Shown: positions 1 through 9,654 of the stretch, in pieces | Position numbering within the stretch: position 1 is the first letter of the stretch | Layout of the letters: every line of letters starts with the position of its first letter | DNA from: Thiomicrorhabdus immobilis | GTDB taxonomy: Bacteria; Pseudomonadota; Gammaproteobacteria; Thiomicrospirales; Thiomicrospiraceae | NCBI RefSeq assembly: GCF_021654855.1 | Contig: NZ_AP024202.1 | Coordinates: forward strand, 1,054,001 to 1,118,000 | Reading direction: 5' to 3' | Length of the DNA: 64,000 bases | Position numbers and translations under genes: made by a program | The notes under the pieces: generated by a model | What the model was told of the DNA's origin: nothing | The model's database searches: none | What the model saw: only the letters and a program-made list of their open reading frames with translations

Positions 1-709
<709 letters not shown>

Positions 710-799
710 TTAAGCCAGATAATTATTTATTTCATGTCATTCTTTGATACGATTTGAATGTATAATCAAATCAAATTATGATTCGTTTAAGGTGGGGAA

Positions 800-1903
800 A
801 TGACTCAAAAGTGGGTGTGGGAAAATGAAAACTGGACGGCTTTTGTCGTAAATAAGGATATTTTAATGCCTTATTTAGATGTGGCTGTCCGAGCGGTTGC
901 ACCATTAATTAAGCTTGCTGGCGAACTGGAGCCGGCTAAACTTGCTGAGTTTGAAGGGCAAGTATTGCTGGAAGAAACATTATCCACCTCGGTAATAGAA
1001 AAGGAATACTTAGATCGAGATTCTGTCAGGTCCAGTATTGCACGTCATCTTGGCCTACCAAATGCAAAAGATGGAGATAGACGTTATGAGTCATTCACAC
1101 AGGTTTTCTTTGAATCTATCAGAACGGCTAATCAGCCATTAACTATCTCTCAATTGAAAAAATGGCATGAAATGCTATTTGTTGAGGTTCCTACATTTAA
1201 AACAGTTACTATTGGTGATTTCCGAGATGATGAGATGAGTGTTGTGTCTGGACATTTTGGTCGTAATGAAATTGTCCATTTCAAGGCCCCCTGTGATAGG
1301 CGTGAGTGCGTTGAGGAATATATGTCAGAATTCATGGGTTGGCTTAATAACCAATCTGGTATTTCTGATTATTTACGTGCTGCATTTGCTAAATTCTGGT
1401 TTGTTACTATCCATCCATTTGATGATGGTAACGGTAGGCTGTCGAGAATTATGGCAGAACGATGTTTGGCAGAGGCAGATAAAACAGATAGGCGTTTATA
1501 TTCACTCTCAACTGAGATTGAAAAAAACAAGTCAGAGTATTATGACATTCTTGAGCGTTGTCAAAAGGGCAGTGGCGATATAACAGAATGGGTAATTTGG
1601 TTTCTGGAGAGGGTTAAAGAGGCTGCAAATAACAGCATGAAACGTCTGGACAAAGTTAGGTTATCAACGCGGTTTTGGGATAAATACCGTGAGGTGGTCT
1701 TCAATGAAAGGCAGAGAAAACTGTTAATCCGCCTTTTTGAAACGGATGACTTTGAAGATGGTATTGCAAAAAGAAAGTACAAAAATCTAGTCTCAACTTC
1801 TGATGCTACCGCTGCCAGAGATTTGACTGAACTGGTTAGTGTCGGAGCTTTAAGAAAAGAAGGTGAAGGTAGAGGGGTCAAATACTATCTAAATTTCAGA
1901 TGA
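800..1903 (+). CDS. Fic-family protein (class II-like) with C-terminal winged helix
   Basis: This 367-residue Fido-domain protein probably transfers AMP or another nucleotide monophosphate to a target protein. The Fic motif HPFDDGNGRLSR is intact at residues 205-216, with catalytic His205. The N-terminal helical part contains TSVIEK at 63-68. It sits where class II Fic proteins carry the inhibitory (S/T)xxxE(G/N) motif, but its last position is Lys. The C-terminal 90 residues look like a winged helix, common in this family. The ATG at 800 follows a purine-rich GGTGGGG ribosome site. It stands alone beside a broken transposase and before a gene-poor stretch, so it was probably acquired laterally. 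No antitoxin partner gene is visible; inhibition would be intramolecular. Confidence 0.85.
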   Translation: MTQKWVWENENWTAFVVNKDILMPYLDVAVRAVAPLIKLAGELEPAKLAEFEGQVLLEETLSTSVIEKEYLDRDSVRSSIARHLGLPNAKDGDRRYESFTQVFFESIRTANQPLTISQLKKWHEMLFVEVPTFKTVTIGDFRDDEMSVVSGHFGRNEIVHFKAPCDRRECVEEYMSEFMGWLNNQSGISDYLRAAFAKFWFVTIHPFDDGNGRLSRIMAERCLAEADKTDRRLYSLSTEIEKNKSEYYDILERCQKGSGDITEWVIWFLERVKEAANNSMKRLDKVRLSTRFWDKYREVVFNERQRKLLIRLFETDDFEDGIAKRKYKNLVSTSDATAARDLTELVSVGALRKEGEGRGVKYYLNFR

Positions 1904-2366
1904 TTTAAAGCAACTTTAGAAGTGATATTACAGGTTAATTTGCAGTGTGGTTTTTTAGGATAATCTATAAAAAGTATTGATTATCAAAGCCAATGCGAAG
2001 AATAATTATGGGTTGGTTTAACTTAAGGCATCTGCTCGGAAGTAAATTTGGAGTGATGAAATGAATGATATAAAGAAGAGAATAGTGTGATGAGATGATG
2101 AAGTGTTTAACAATTTTTTGTAATACTGCATTTAAGCAAAAATTAATTGAAAGCTTTGAAAACCGATTTGTCTATCAAAAAACGACCAGTTTTGATAAAG
2201 TGGAATCTAGTTTTAATGAGCCAAACATGTGAAATTCAAAGCTTTTTTAAAGTAGGTGCAAGGGTGGGTGCAAAGTTAGTTTTAAATTAATGAATGCCAA
2301 TAAAATCAAATGGTTATAATGTTAATGTTGCACATTTCACAATAGTTCGTTAAATGTGCGTTTCAT
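1904..2366. other. Gene-poor stretch with an inverted repeat
   Basis: There is no convincing ORF here. An 11-bp inverted repeat, AAAGCTTTGAA at 2150-2160 and its complement at 2235-2245, encloses about 75 bases. It could fold as a long hairpin or mark the edge of a lost element. A short direct repeat, GGTGCAA, occurs twice near 2255-2277. The composition is AT-rich. I cannot assign a function. Confidence 0.4.
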
Positions 2367-2406
2367 AAAAAACCCCGATTAGCAGGTCTGTTAATCGGGG
2401 TTTTTT
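2367..2406. terminator. Bidirectional intrinsic terminator
   Basis: The 15-bp arms AAAAAACCCCGATTA and its complement surround a 10-base loop, giving A- and T-runs on both sides. It would stop transcription leaving ygfZ on the minus strand and anything arriving from the Fic side. The loop contains GCAGGTCTG, one base off the repeated palindrome found elsewhere in the window. Confidence 0.85.
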
Positions 2407-2436
2407 ATTGGTGTTTAGATTAATGATGGTTCATCA

Positions 2437-3522
2437 TCATTCGTCATCGGTAATGCTGTAGGGCAAAGGTTCAATCACGGCCGCTTGACCTGATTGCGTG
2501 AATAAATCACCTTCAACAGACTCCAATGATTTTAACGTACCAATCGCTAAACATAACGTGCCGTTGAAGATGTCCGGATTGGCATTTACAACGGTCAAAT
2601 TATAGGCTTTGTCATTTTTATCTTTTAATGTCAAAGTATCGCCAGCAGACAAGGTCAGTATTTCATTTAAATGGATGCGAAGCATGCGTTTGGTGACTTT
2701 ACCGCGGTAATGTACTCTCGCAATGATTTCTTGTCCTGGAAAACAGCCTTTTTTAAAGTTGATGGCATCAAACTTGTCTAGGTTGAAAAACTGGGCGATA
2801 AACTGGGCGCTGGTGGCACTGGTCACTTCTGGAACACCTGCGGCAATGTTGAGCAAGTTCCAATCGTAATTATTGGTCACATCGGCATTATCACGAATTT
2901 TTTTCCATGTTAAACTCATCTGTTCGGCTGGGCCAAACAGGGCATATTTGTGATAGGGTCCAGGCACTTTAATGACCAATACGTCCTGCATCTCATCAAG
3001 CTCGATCATGCCCGCTTCAAATACTTCTTTAACCTTGGTGCTTAAGCGACGTTGTATGTCCAAATCACCAAATTCACCGGCAAAGCCTACTTGAATCAAG
3101 TCGTTTGAAACTTCGGTTAGCTTTACATCCGAGCGTAAGACAAACATCGACAGACGTTTTAGAATGCTCTCTTTAAGGGAGCCGTCAAAGTTTAAGTAAT
3201 AATCGCCTTGGTATTTGAACACCAAGAAAATGGCAAGTACTTGGCCTTGTGGGTCGCAATAAGCCGAGAATTGAGCGTGGGTATCACTCACGCTATTCAG
3301 ATCACTGGTTAGCTGCGCCTGTAAGAAGCTCAATGCTTCACTGCCTGAAACTCTAATTAAGGCTTGGTGGGTCAGGCTGGTAACAACAGGACCATTTTTA
3401 ATCATAAAGCGTTCAAGTTCTGGCTGGCCAAAACTGCAAATCTTGCCTTGATCATCCCGTTGCGCATTTTGCGAGGCTAAAAAATCAGACCAAATTGGGC
3501 TTAAAGAAGCATTTGTTGTCAT
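2437..3522 (-). CDS. ygfZ: tRNA-modifying / Fe-S assembly protein YgfZ (GcvT-like)
   Basis: This folate-binding GcvT-fold protein is known in enterics to support certain Fe-S enzymes such as MiaB. The signature KGCFPGQE lies around Cys260 and is the best evidence. The frame is open for 33 more codons upstream, but the ATG at 3522 (MTTNASLSP) has a clear AAGGAT ribosome site and gives 361 residues. The longer N-terminus is low-complexity and unlike the family. It is transcribed alone towards the terminator at 2367-2406. Confidence 0.88.
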   Translation of the reverse strand: MTTNASLSPIWSDFLASQNAQRDDQGKICSFGQPELERFMIKNGPVVTSLTHQALIRVSGSEALSFLQAQLTSDLNSVSDTHAQFSAYCDPQGQVLAIFLVFKYQGDYYLNFDGSLKESILKRLSMFVLRSDVKLTEVSNDLIQVGFAGEFGDLDIQRRLSTKVKEVFEAGMIELDEMQDVLVIKVPGPYHKYALFGPAEQMSLTWKKIRDNADVTNNYDWNLLNIAAGVPEVTSATSAQFIAQFFNLDKFDAINFKKGCFPGQEIIARVHYRGKVTKRMLRIHLNEILTLSAGDTLTLKDKNDKAYNLTVVNANPDIFNGTLCLAIGTLKSLESVEGDLFTQSGQAAVIEPLPYSITDDE

Positions 3523-3812
3523 TATGTTATCCTTAATTTTTATTTGAAGCAGATGATACCGTACTCGTATCAAATAATAAAATATCTTGGCGTATTTCTT
3601 GCATGTAAAATAGCAGTTCACTCATTCTGCTATGAGTTTTTAAAATAGATGATAGCTGTTTGTTGCGAATAGATAAATTTAATTGAAATTTATCAGGCGA
3701 CTCAGTAGTATGAATGATTAAAATAGCACGCTTGGATTGGTTTGATTCATTCGGTTAAAACGTATTTAAACTTCTGAAACTTAGAAGCGGTCAGGTAAAA
3801 CGGAGACAACTA

Positions 3813-4367
3813 GTGTCGAGTTCTAAACAAGATTTTTTAACCTTCATTATTGGCAAAGAAGAGTTTGCGGTAGAGATTCTTCGCGTTCAAGAGATTAGGG
3901 GTTGGGTGACACCAAGTCCTTTGCCCAATGTACCCAAGTATGTAAAAGGGGTGGTTGATCTTAGAGGAACGGTTGTTCCCATTATTGATTTACGAGAGAA
4001 GTTCAAATTACATGCTAGTTACGACGGTACTACAGTGGTGATTGTTGTGCATGTTTTAACTTCTCAAGGTGAAAGAATTGTTGGCTTGGTTGTTGATGCG
4101 GTTTCTGATGTACATCAGTTTGACCTTGATAATTTGCAAGCAGCTCCGGATATTTCAGGTTCTATTGATAGCCAGTATATTTTAGGTCTAACAACCATTA
4201 AAGAAGGTCAGGGGCAGAGTAGTGCCTCTCAAATGGGAGTTGCTGAGAAGGCCTCTACGGATAAGGGGCGAATGGTTATTGTGGTTGATCTTGATAAACT
4301 TGCCGCCGAAGGGCTTATTGAAGACATTGTTGCCAGTGCGGAAAGTTTACCTACAGGCAATGGTTGA
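3813..4367 (+). CDS. cheW: CheW-like chemotaxis coupling protein
   Basis: CheW links chemoreceptors to the histidine kinase CheA. The 184-residue product has the typical CheW beta-barrel run: FIIGKEEFAVEILRVQEIRG near the N-terminus, NVPKYVKGVVDLRGTVVPIIDLR at 43-66, and the IVGLVVDAVSDV strand later. The start is a GTG at 3813 after CGGAGA. There is no response-regulator domain, so it is not CheV. It stands alone, without cheA or receptor genes, and is followed by a good terminator, so it is likely a monocistronic scaffold gene. Confidence 0.9.
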   Translation: MSSSKQDFLTFIIGKEEFAVEILRVQEIRGWVTPSPLPNVPKYVKGVVDLRGTVVPIIDLREKFKLHASYDGTTVVIVVHVLTSQGERIVGLVVDAVSDVHQFDLDNLQAAPDISGSIDSQYILGLTTIKEGQGQSSASQMGVAEKASTDKGRMVIVVDLDKLAAEGLIEDIVASAESLPTGNG

Positions 4368-4401
4368 CTATCTATCAACAATAGTTCTAGAGTTTCAAAG
4401 T

Positions 4402-4434
4402 AAAAAGCCGATTCATATTGAATCGGCTTTTTTA
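4402..4434 (+). terminator. Intrinsic terminator after cheW
   Basis: AAAAAGCCGATTC pairs with its complement across a five-base loop and ends in a T-run. It lies 35 bases after the cheW stop. The A-run on the other side means it could also serve queD on the opposite strand. Confidence 0.85.
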
Positions 4435-4471
4435 TTGTAGATACCTTGAAAGCGATTGGAAATGGTAATCA

Positions 4472-4849
4472 CTATTCCGAATAAGTGACGCAGTTACGGT
4501 CGTTTTCCCAAACGGTTAGGCTATGCATCTTAACCTCTGGACTTTGAATTCGTTTTTCAATCTCTTTATAAATGTAAACGGCAATATTTTCAGCTGTCGG
4601 GTTCAATTCCTGAAAGTGTGGATGATCGTTCAGGAAGGTATGGTCAAGTTCCTTTACGACTTCTTTTGCATGGCGTTTAATCTCTTTAAAATCGATTACC
4701 ATGCCAATTTCATTAAGCTGTGTGCCGGCTACTTGAACTTCAATTTTCCAGTTATGGCCATGAAGTTTTGCACAGTCTCCAGGGTAACCTCTAAGGCTAT
4801 GAGCTGAGGCGAAATCAAGTAAGGTTTTTAAAACAAAGGTTTGTGCCAT
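4472..4849 (-). CDS. queD: 6-carboxy-5,6,7,8-tetrahydropterin synthase QueD
   Basis: QueD converts 7,8-dihydroneopterin triphosphate to 6-carboxytetrahydropterin, the first dedicated step of queuosine synthesis. At 125 residues it has the normal family length. Zinc ligands His17, His30 and His32 (SAH...LHGH), catalytic Cys26 in GDCAKLHGH, the LDH pair at 68-70 and Glu115 in WEND are all present. No queC or queE neighbour is in the window. Confidence 0.92.
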   Translation of the reverse strand: MAQTFVLKTLLDFASAHSLRGYPGDCAKLHGHNWKIEVQVAGTQLNEIGMVIDFKEIKRHAKEVVKELDHTFLNDHPHFQELNPTAENIAVYIYKEIEKRIQSPEVKMHSLTVWENDRNCVTYSE

Positions 4850-5052
4850 AACGGAATCGATCTTCTTGTCATTTGTAAGTTCAATAAATTTTGTCAGCAG
4901 TATTTAGAATAGCATTCATTGATATAACTCTACATTATACAAAATAATGTGATGCTTCTACTGATAATAAAGGGTGCAGATTATAACGAAAAGTTTTAGC
5001 TATTAAAAGCTAACTTTTTGAAAGCTAAGATTTTTCTTAATTCTATATTGGT

Positions 5053-5074
5053 TTTTTTGCCAGGCAAACCTGGC
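5053..5074. repeat. Split variant of the repeated palindrome
   Basis: GCCAGG-CAAA-CCTGGC at 5059-5074 carries the two half sites of the window's CCAGGCCTGG palindrome, but separated. It lies just downstream of ispA. The T-run precedes it on the plus strand, so it is not in the right order for an intrinsic terminator of ispA. Confidence 0.4.
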
Positions 5075-5100
5075 GGTATGGATCTACTCAGTTTTTAAAG

Positions 5101-5988
5101 TTAGTGTTTTCTATCCGCAATATAGTCAATTAAAGAGAATAGGAAAGGGCTGTTTATATCCAAAAGCCTCAGTTCCGCCTTGGCTTGAGTGATTAAATCA
5201 TCTCTATAGATTTTCGCTTCAGCCAATCCGAGCAATTTGGGATAGGTCGATTTATCGAGTTCCATATCACTCCCTTGCGGTTTTCCTAAGGTTTTGGTGT
5301 CGCCTTCGATATCTAAAATATCGTCCTGAACTTGAAACGCCAAACCGATCAGTTCACCTAAATTGGCCAGGCCTGGTTGAATTTGACGATAGTTTTCGGA
5401 AGTTACCGCACCCATTAACAGAGCGCATTGAATCAAAGCACCTGTTTTCAAGGAATGAAGGGTTTTTAATGCGGATAAGCTAATGGTTTTACCTTCGGAT
5501 TGGATGTCTAAAACTTGCCCGCCAATCATTCCTAAAGGGCCGCTGGCACGACTCAGCAAACGAATCATTTCAATAATTTGTGGTGGTTTTAAGGCATTAT
5601 CTTCGCTAAGGATTTGAAAGGCCAGGGTTTGCTGAGCATCTCCAGCTAAAATCGCCGTAGCTTCATCGAACTGAATGTGACAGGTTGGCTGGCCACGACG
5701 CAAATCATCGTTATCCATAGCCGGTAAGTCATCGTGCACTAGAGAGTAACTGTGAATCAATTCAATTGCACAAGCGGCACTGTCAACCTGGTCAAGAGGA
5801 ACAGCCAAGGCATCGGCTACCGCATAGATTAGCGCTGGTCTAAGACGTTTTCCTTGGTTTAAAGTAGCGTATTCTATCGCCGGGAATAAGTTGTTTGAGT
5901 AACCATTTTGTTGGTTAGAAAAATGTTGCAAATGGTGTTTGAGCGTTTGATTAACGCGTTCTTGGTAGTGTGATAATTGAGTTTGCAA
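5101..5988 (-). CDS. ispA: Farnesyl diphosphate synthase
   Basis: IspA condenses IPP with DMAPP/GPP to make FPP for quinones and undecaprenyl lipids. The first Asp-rich motif DDLPAMDNDD is at residues 86-95 and the second is in QVQDDILDIEGD. I place the start at a TTG (5988) because GGAG lies 8 bases upstream. The open frame runs 18 codons further, but those codons overlap a terminator-like hairpin. The result is 295 residues, the usual length. The usual xseB and dxs neighbours are absent. The palindrome CCAGGCCTGG at 5367 encodes PGL here. Confidence 0.92.
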   Translation of the reverse strand: MQTQLSHYQERVNQTLKHHLQHFSNQQNGYSNNLFPAIEYATLNQGKRLRPALIYAVADALAVPLDQVDSAACAIELIHSYSLVHDDLPAMDNDDLRRGQPTCHIQFDEATAILAGDAQQTLAFQILSEDNALKPPQIIEMIRLLSRASGPLGMIGGQVLDIQSEGKTISLSALKTLHSLKTGALIQCALLMGAVTSENYRQIQPGLANLGELIGLAFQVQDDILDIEGDTKTLGKPQGSDMELDKSTYPKLLGLAEAKIYRDDLITQAKAELRLLDINSPFLFSLIDYIADRKH

Positions 5989-6002
5989 GAAATTTTCTCC
6001 AT

Positions 6003-6033
6003 AAAAAAGGCCGTCTATTTGACGGCCTCTTTT
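6003..6033 (-). terminator. Hairpin plus T-run just before ispA
   Basis: On the minus strand, AGGCCGTC and its complement form an 8-bp GC-rich stem with a 5-base loop, followed directly by TTTTTT. It lies downstream of the peroxiredoxin gene and only about 15 bases before the ispA start. It may simply end peroxiredoxin transcription. If the ispA promoter lies upstream of it, it would act as an attenuator. Confidence 0.75.
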
Positions 6034-6177
6034 GGGTTGCAAGTTTGAGTTGAATTGTACTCAACGCGTGCAACGAGTGCTATAAATAATGCTTCTATTT
6101 TAACGATTAATTGCTTTCAAAGAAACCAAAGACAGTTAAAGTTGAATTAAAAATCCATTATTTAGTCACCGATGAGA

Positions 6178-6780
6178 TTAAAGTTCATCTGAGTGTTGGC
6201 TTAGGTATTCAGCAACACCGTCTGGAGTATCCTTCATACCCGCATCACCTTTGTTCCAACCTGCTGGACAAACTTCACCCACTTCTTCGTGGAACTGAAG
6301 CGCTTCAACCATACGAACCATCTCATCTACGTTACGACCAAGAGGAAGATCGTTAACGACCTGGTGACGAACAACACCATCAGTATCGATTAGGAATGCG
6401 CCACGAAGAGCAACGTTTCCAGGGTGAACGATGCCATAAGCTTCCATGATAGAACCACCTAGGTCAGCAACCAATGGGAACTTAACCGGGCCAAGACCAC
6501 CTTGGTTTACAGGTGTGTTACGCCATGCGTTGTGAGTGAATTGAGAATCAACTGAGATACCGATTACTTCAGTACCCAATTCTTTGAATCTTTCAACACG
6601 GTGGTCAAAAGCAAGGATTTCAGAAGGACATACAAATGTGAAATCTAACGGGTAGAAGAAAACAACTGCATATTTACCAGCGATGTGGCTTTTTAGGTTA
6701 AAGTCATCAACAATAGATCCATCTGCTAAAACCGCAGCTGAAGTAAAGTCTGGAGCCTGTTTTGTTACAAGAACTGACAT
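6178..6780 (-). CDS. 2-Cys peroxiredoxin (AhpC/TSA family)
   Basis: This thiol peroxidase reduces hydrogen and alkyl peroxides. The peroxidatic Cys51 is in FVCPSE and the resolving Cys171 is in EVCPAGW, so it is a typical 2-Cys enzyme of 200 residues. It is closer to the Prx1/thioredoxin-peroxidase type (GGLGPV, C-terminal tail) than to enteric AhpC. No ahpF is next to it, so electrons probably come from thioredoxin. An AAGGAT ribosome site precedes the ATG. It is probably monocistronic. Confidence 0.92.
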   Translation of the reverse strand: MSVLVTKQAPDFTSAAVLADGSIVDDFNLKSHIAGKYAVVFFYPLDFTFVCPSEILAFDHRVERFKELGTEVIGISVDSQFTHNAWRNTPVNQGGLGPVKFPLVADLGGSIMEAYGIVHPGNVALRGAFLIDTDGVVRHQVVNDLPLGRNVDEMVRMVEALQFHEEVGEVCPAGWNKGDAGMKDTPDGVAEYLSQHSDEL

Positions 6781-7050
6781 AGTATTATCCTTATATTTAG
6801 TGAGTAATTACGAGTAAATTAACTGAAATAGTATAGACAATTGATAGGGCTTATTCTAGTTAATTTGCTGAGAATTTCTCGATTCGTTTTACGGTTTGTG
6901 CTTGGTCATTTTTTATTTTCTTTAAGTTTGTCGGTCTTGTGGTCGATAAACTGTTTTAAGAAGTAAGGTTTATTGTTGAAGTGTAAAATATCTTTTGAAA
7001 AATAGGCAGCAACTATGTTGTCCTCCTAAATACGATTGAGCGTTAATGTT

Positions 7051-7680
7051 ATGTTTATAGTTTACAGTCCAGATGGTCGAAGTATGATTGGTGCGGTACA
7101 GCAGTTGCCAGCACTCAAAGTTGACCCTGCGCAACGTATCAACAAAATCGAAGAGGCCGAGTTGGGAGCTTTACAGGTGAATGTGAAATCCCAGCAGCAT
7201 GGCCGTAAAGAGAGCACTGCTTTAAACGCGTATAAAAAAAATCAAACTAAGGAATCCGGTCAAATTATTGTGAATGTCGCTGAAATCATGGTTTCACCGG
7301 TGTTTACGATTAATATCAATAGCTCTATCGAGGAAGCTTGGCAGCTTATGCAAGCAAAAAAAATTAAGCATTTACCGGTATTGGATAACGCCGAGTTGGT
7401 CGGTATGTGTTCACAAGAAGATTTGCTTGCCAGGATGATTGTCAGTAAGGAGGGTGAGTTAGAGGGCGTCAAGCAAGAGCGTGTGGCGGATGTGATGCAA
7501 TCTGGCGTGGTGACGACCACTATAGATACTGATATTAGGCATATCGCCCAAGCGTTAACCGGTTATCAAATAGATGTTTTGCTGATTATGAGTGAGTATC
7601 ATCAAATTTTGGGAATTGTGACGGAAAGCGATTTGATACGGCGGCTTGCGAAAGAGCCGCCAATAGAGATTTATACCTGA
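7051..7680 (+). CDS. CBS-domain protein
   Basis: The product has two CBS domains, at about 75-130 (VAEIMVSPVFTININSSIEEAW) and 140-195 (VADVMQSGVVTTTIDTDIRHIAQ). CBS pairs usually bind adenosyl nucleotides and act as sensors. The first 70 residues are variable and have no known domain. A TTG at 7036 would add five residues. I chose the ATG at 7051, although neither has a strong ribosome site. No linked enzyme or transporter is fused to it, so its partner is unknown. Confidence 0.75.
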   Translation: MFIVYSPDGRSMIGAVQQLPALKVDPAQRINKIEEAELGALQVNVKSQQHGRKESTALNAYKKNQTKESGQIIVNVAEIMVSPVFTININSSIEEAWQLMQAKKIKHLPVLDNAELVGMCSQEDLLARMIVSKEGELEGVKQERVADVMQSGVVTTTIDTDIRHIAQALTGYQIDVLLIMSEYHQILGIVTESDLIRRLAKEPPIEIYT

Positions 7681-7727
7681 GAAAGTTGGCGAACGAACTA
7701 AGTTAGCCTATTTCATTGTCTTCTAAA

Positions 7728-9350
7728 TCAACGGTTTGGTTTTAATATCGTCGGCTTAGGGGTTTTGTGGATATGAGGGTAGTCCAAGTTGTAATGCAAA
7801 CCTCGGCTCTCTTTCCGTCTTTGAGCGCTTATGACCATGAGTTCTGCGACTAAAACCAAATTCCTCAGCTCTAATAAATCACGGTTCAACGTGTGTTGAT
7901 GATAATACTCATCCACTTCTTTTTGTAAGTTACGTATTCTTTGGCGGGCTCTTTTCAATCGTTTATTGGTTCTAACGATACCGACGTAATCCCACATGAC
8001 ACGACGCAGCTCATCCCAGTCATGGCTGACTAAAACCTTTTCCTTTGGCTCGGTGGTTCCGCTACTATCCCAAGGCGCAACATTTTCATGTGTAAATTGG
8101 GTGCTGGCAAAGGCTTTTTTGATGCTTTGTTGTGCCATCTTGGCAAAAACCAAACCTTCCGCTAGAGAGTTGCTCGCCAGGCGATTGGCTCCATGCAGAC
8201 CGGTGTAAGCGGTTTCACCAATGGCATATAATCCATCCAAACTTGTTTTACCTTCCAGGTCGGTCACCACGCCACCGCAAGTGTAGTGGGCGGCGGGAAC
8301 AACGGGGATTTGTTCTTTAGTAATATCTATCCCAACTTTTTTACAGCGTTCATAAATGGTTGGGAAATGGGTTTTAAGAAACTCTGCAGGTTTATGGGTG
8401 ATGTCTAAATAGACACAATCAATACCATGCTTTTTCATCTCCTGGTCAATGGCACGCGCCACAATGTCTCTTGGTGCTAAATCGGCATTTTCGTGATAAT
8501 GCTGCATAAAGGCTTCACCATTAGGCAGGCGTAAAATACCGCCTTCACCACGAACCGCTTCACTGATTAAAAAGGAGCGATCTTTTGGGTGATAAAGGCA
8601 AGTAGGATGAAATTGGTTGAATTCCATATTGCCGACCGTACAACCCGCTCTCCAGGCCATCGCTATACCATCACCAGTAGAGGTGTCAGGGTTGCTGGTG
8701 TATAAATAGGCTTTGCTCGCACCTCCCGTTGCCAAGACGGTAAATAAAGAGGAGATGGCCATAATGCTGTTGTTGATTTGATTGAGGGCATAAGCGCCAA
8801 TACAGCGGTTGCGACGTTGATTTTTGATTAAATCGATAGTGATGTGTTCAGGTAGCAAATTGATGTTTGGATGATTTTCAACACGTTCAATGAGGGTTTT
8901 TAGTACCGACTGTCCGGTATGGTCTGCCGCATGGATAACACGTCTATGACTATGACCGCCTTCTTGAGTCAAGTGAAAAGGGAAATCGATATTCTTATCT
9001 TTTTCATGGTCGTTTTTACTGTTATCAAGACTGAAAGGAACGCCTAAATCGATTAATTCCTGAATGGATTCTGCGGCATGCGAGGCCACAATCGCGACTG
9101 CTTTGGGGTCGCATAGACCCGCACCGGCAATCTGTGTATCTGAAATATGTGCCTCAATGCTATCAAAGGGGTCTAATACGCCAGCAATGCCGCCTTGTGC
9201 ATAATTTGTGCTGCCTTCGCTAAGTGAACCTTTGGCTAAAATTGTGATTTTATGCTCTTCAGCAAGTTTTAGGGCGATAGAAAGACCCGCAATTCCACTG
9301 CCTATAACAAGAATGTCGGTAGTTAATGTGTTGGCGATGACGGTTGACAA
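7728..9350 (-). CDS. nadB: L-aspartate oxidase
   Basis: NadB oxidises L-aspartate to iminoaspartate using FAD, the first step of NAD synthesis. The N-terminal dinucleotide fold GSGIAGLSIALKLA is followed by GSTNYAQGGIAGV, the typical substrate and FAD loop. HPTCLY, RGEGG and the C-terminal helical domain ending HYNLDYP are all family hallmarks. The length of 540 residues is normal. It is divergent from rseC, an arrangement also found in other gammaproteobacteria, where rpoE usually lies between. Confidence 0.95.
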   Translation of the reverse strand: MSTVIANTLTTDILVIGSGIAGLSIALKLAEEHKITILAKGSLSEGSTNYAQGGIAGVLDPFDSIEAHISDTQIAGAGLCDPKAVAIVASHAAESIQELIDLGVPFSLDNSKNDHEKDKNIDFPFHLTQEGGHSHRRVIHAADHTGQSVLKTLIERVENHPNINLLPEHITIDLIKNQRRNRCIGAYALNQINNSIMAISSLFTVLATGGASKAYLYTSNPDTSTGDGIAMAWRAGCTVGNMEFNQFHPTCLYHPKDRSFLISEAVRGEGGILRLPNGEAFMQHYHENADLAPRDIVARAIDQEMKKHGIDCVYLDITHKPAEFLKTHFPTIYERCKKVGIDITKEQIPVVPAAHYTCGGVVTDLEGKTSLDGLYAIGETAYTGLHGANRLASNSLAEGLVFAKMAQQSIKKAFASTQFTHENVAPWDSSGTTEPKEKVLVSHDWDELRRVMWDYVGIVRTNKRLKRARQRIRNLQKEVDEYYHQHTLNRDLLELRNLVLVAELMVISAQRRKESRGLHYNLDYPHIHKTPKPTILKPNR

Positions 9351-9654
9351 AAGCGATCCTTAAAAAATGTGAATTGATAATTCTGAAAACCTGTTTGATA
9401 GGGTTTGTGATTTGAATATTATATTGAAGAATGTTGCGCTTGATAGGTTATATTTAATGAACCCGTCTCGTTTAAAAAAATTAAAGTGTCAAAAAGTGTC
9501 AATAAGGGTGAAAAATTGCCTGGGCTATGATTGAAATCCATAATAATAAGCCTTATTAATTTAACTAAATTGTGTGTTAAATATGTTTTTGAACGGGTTT
9601 TACCTAGAGCTTACTTTTCACAATTTATTATGCAAAACCCAAATTAGGAATCAA
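9351..9654. other. nadB-rseC divergent intergenic region
   Basis: This 300-base AT-rich stretch must hold the promoters for nadB and the rseC-mucD pair. A short repeat, AAAGTGTCAA, occurs twice at about 9483-9503 and might be an operator. I see no clear sigma-E type promoter (GGAAC/TCTGA) and no RNA gene. Confidence 0.35.
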
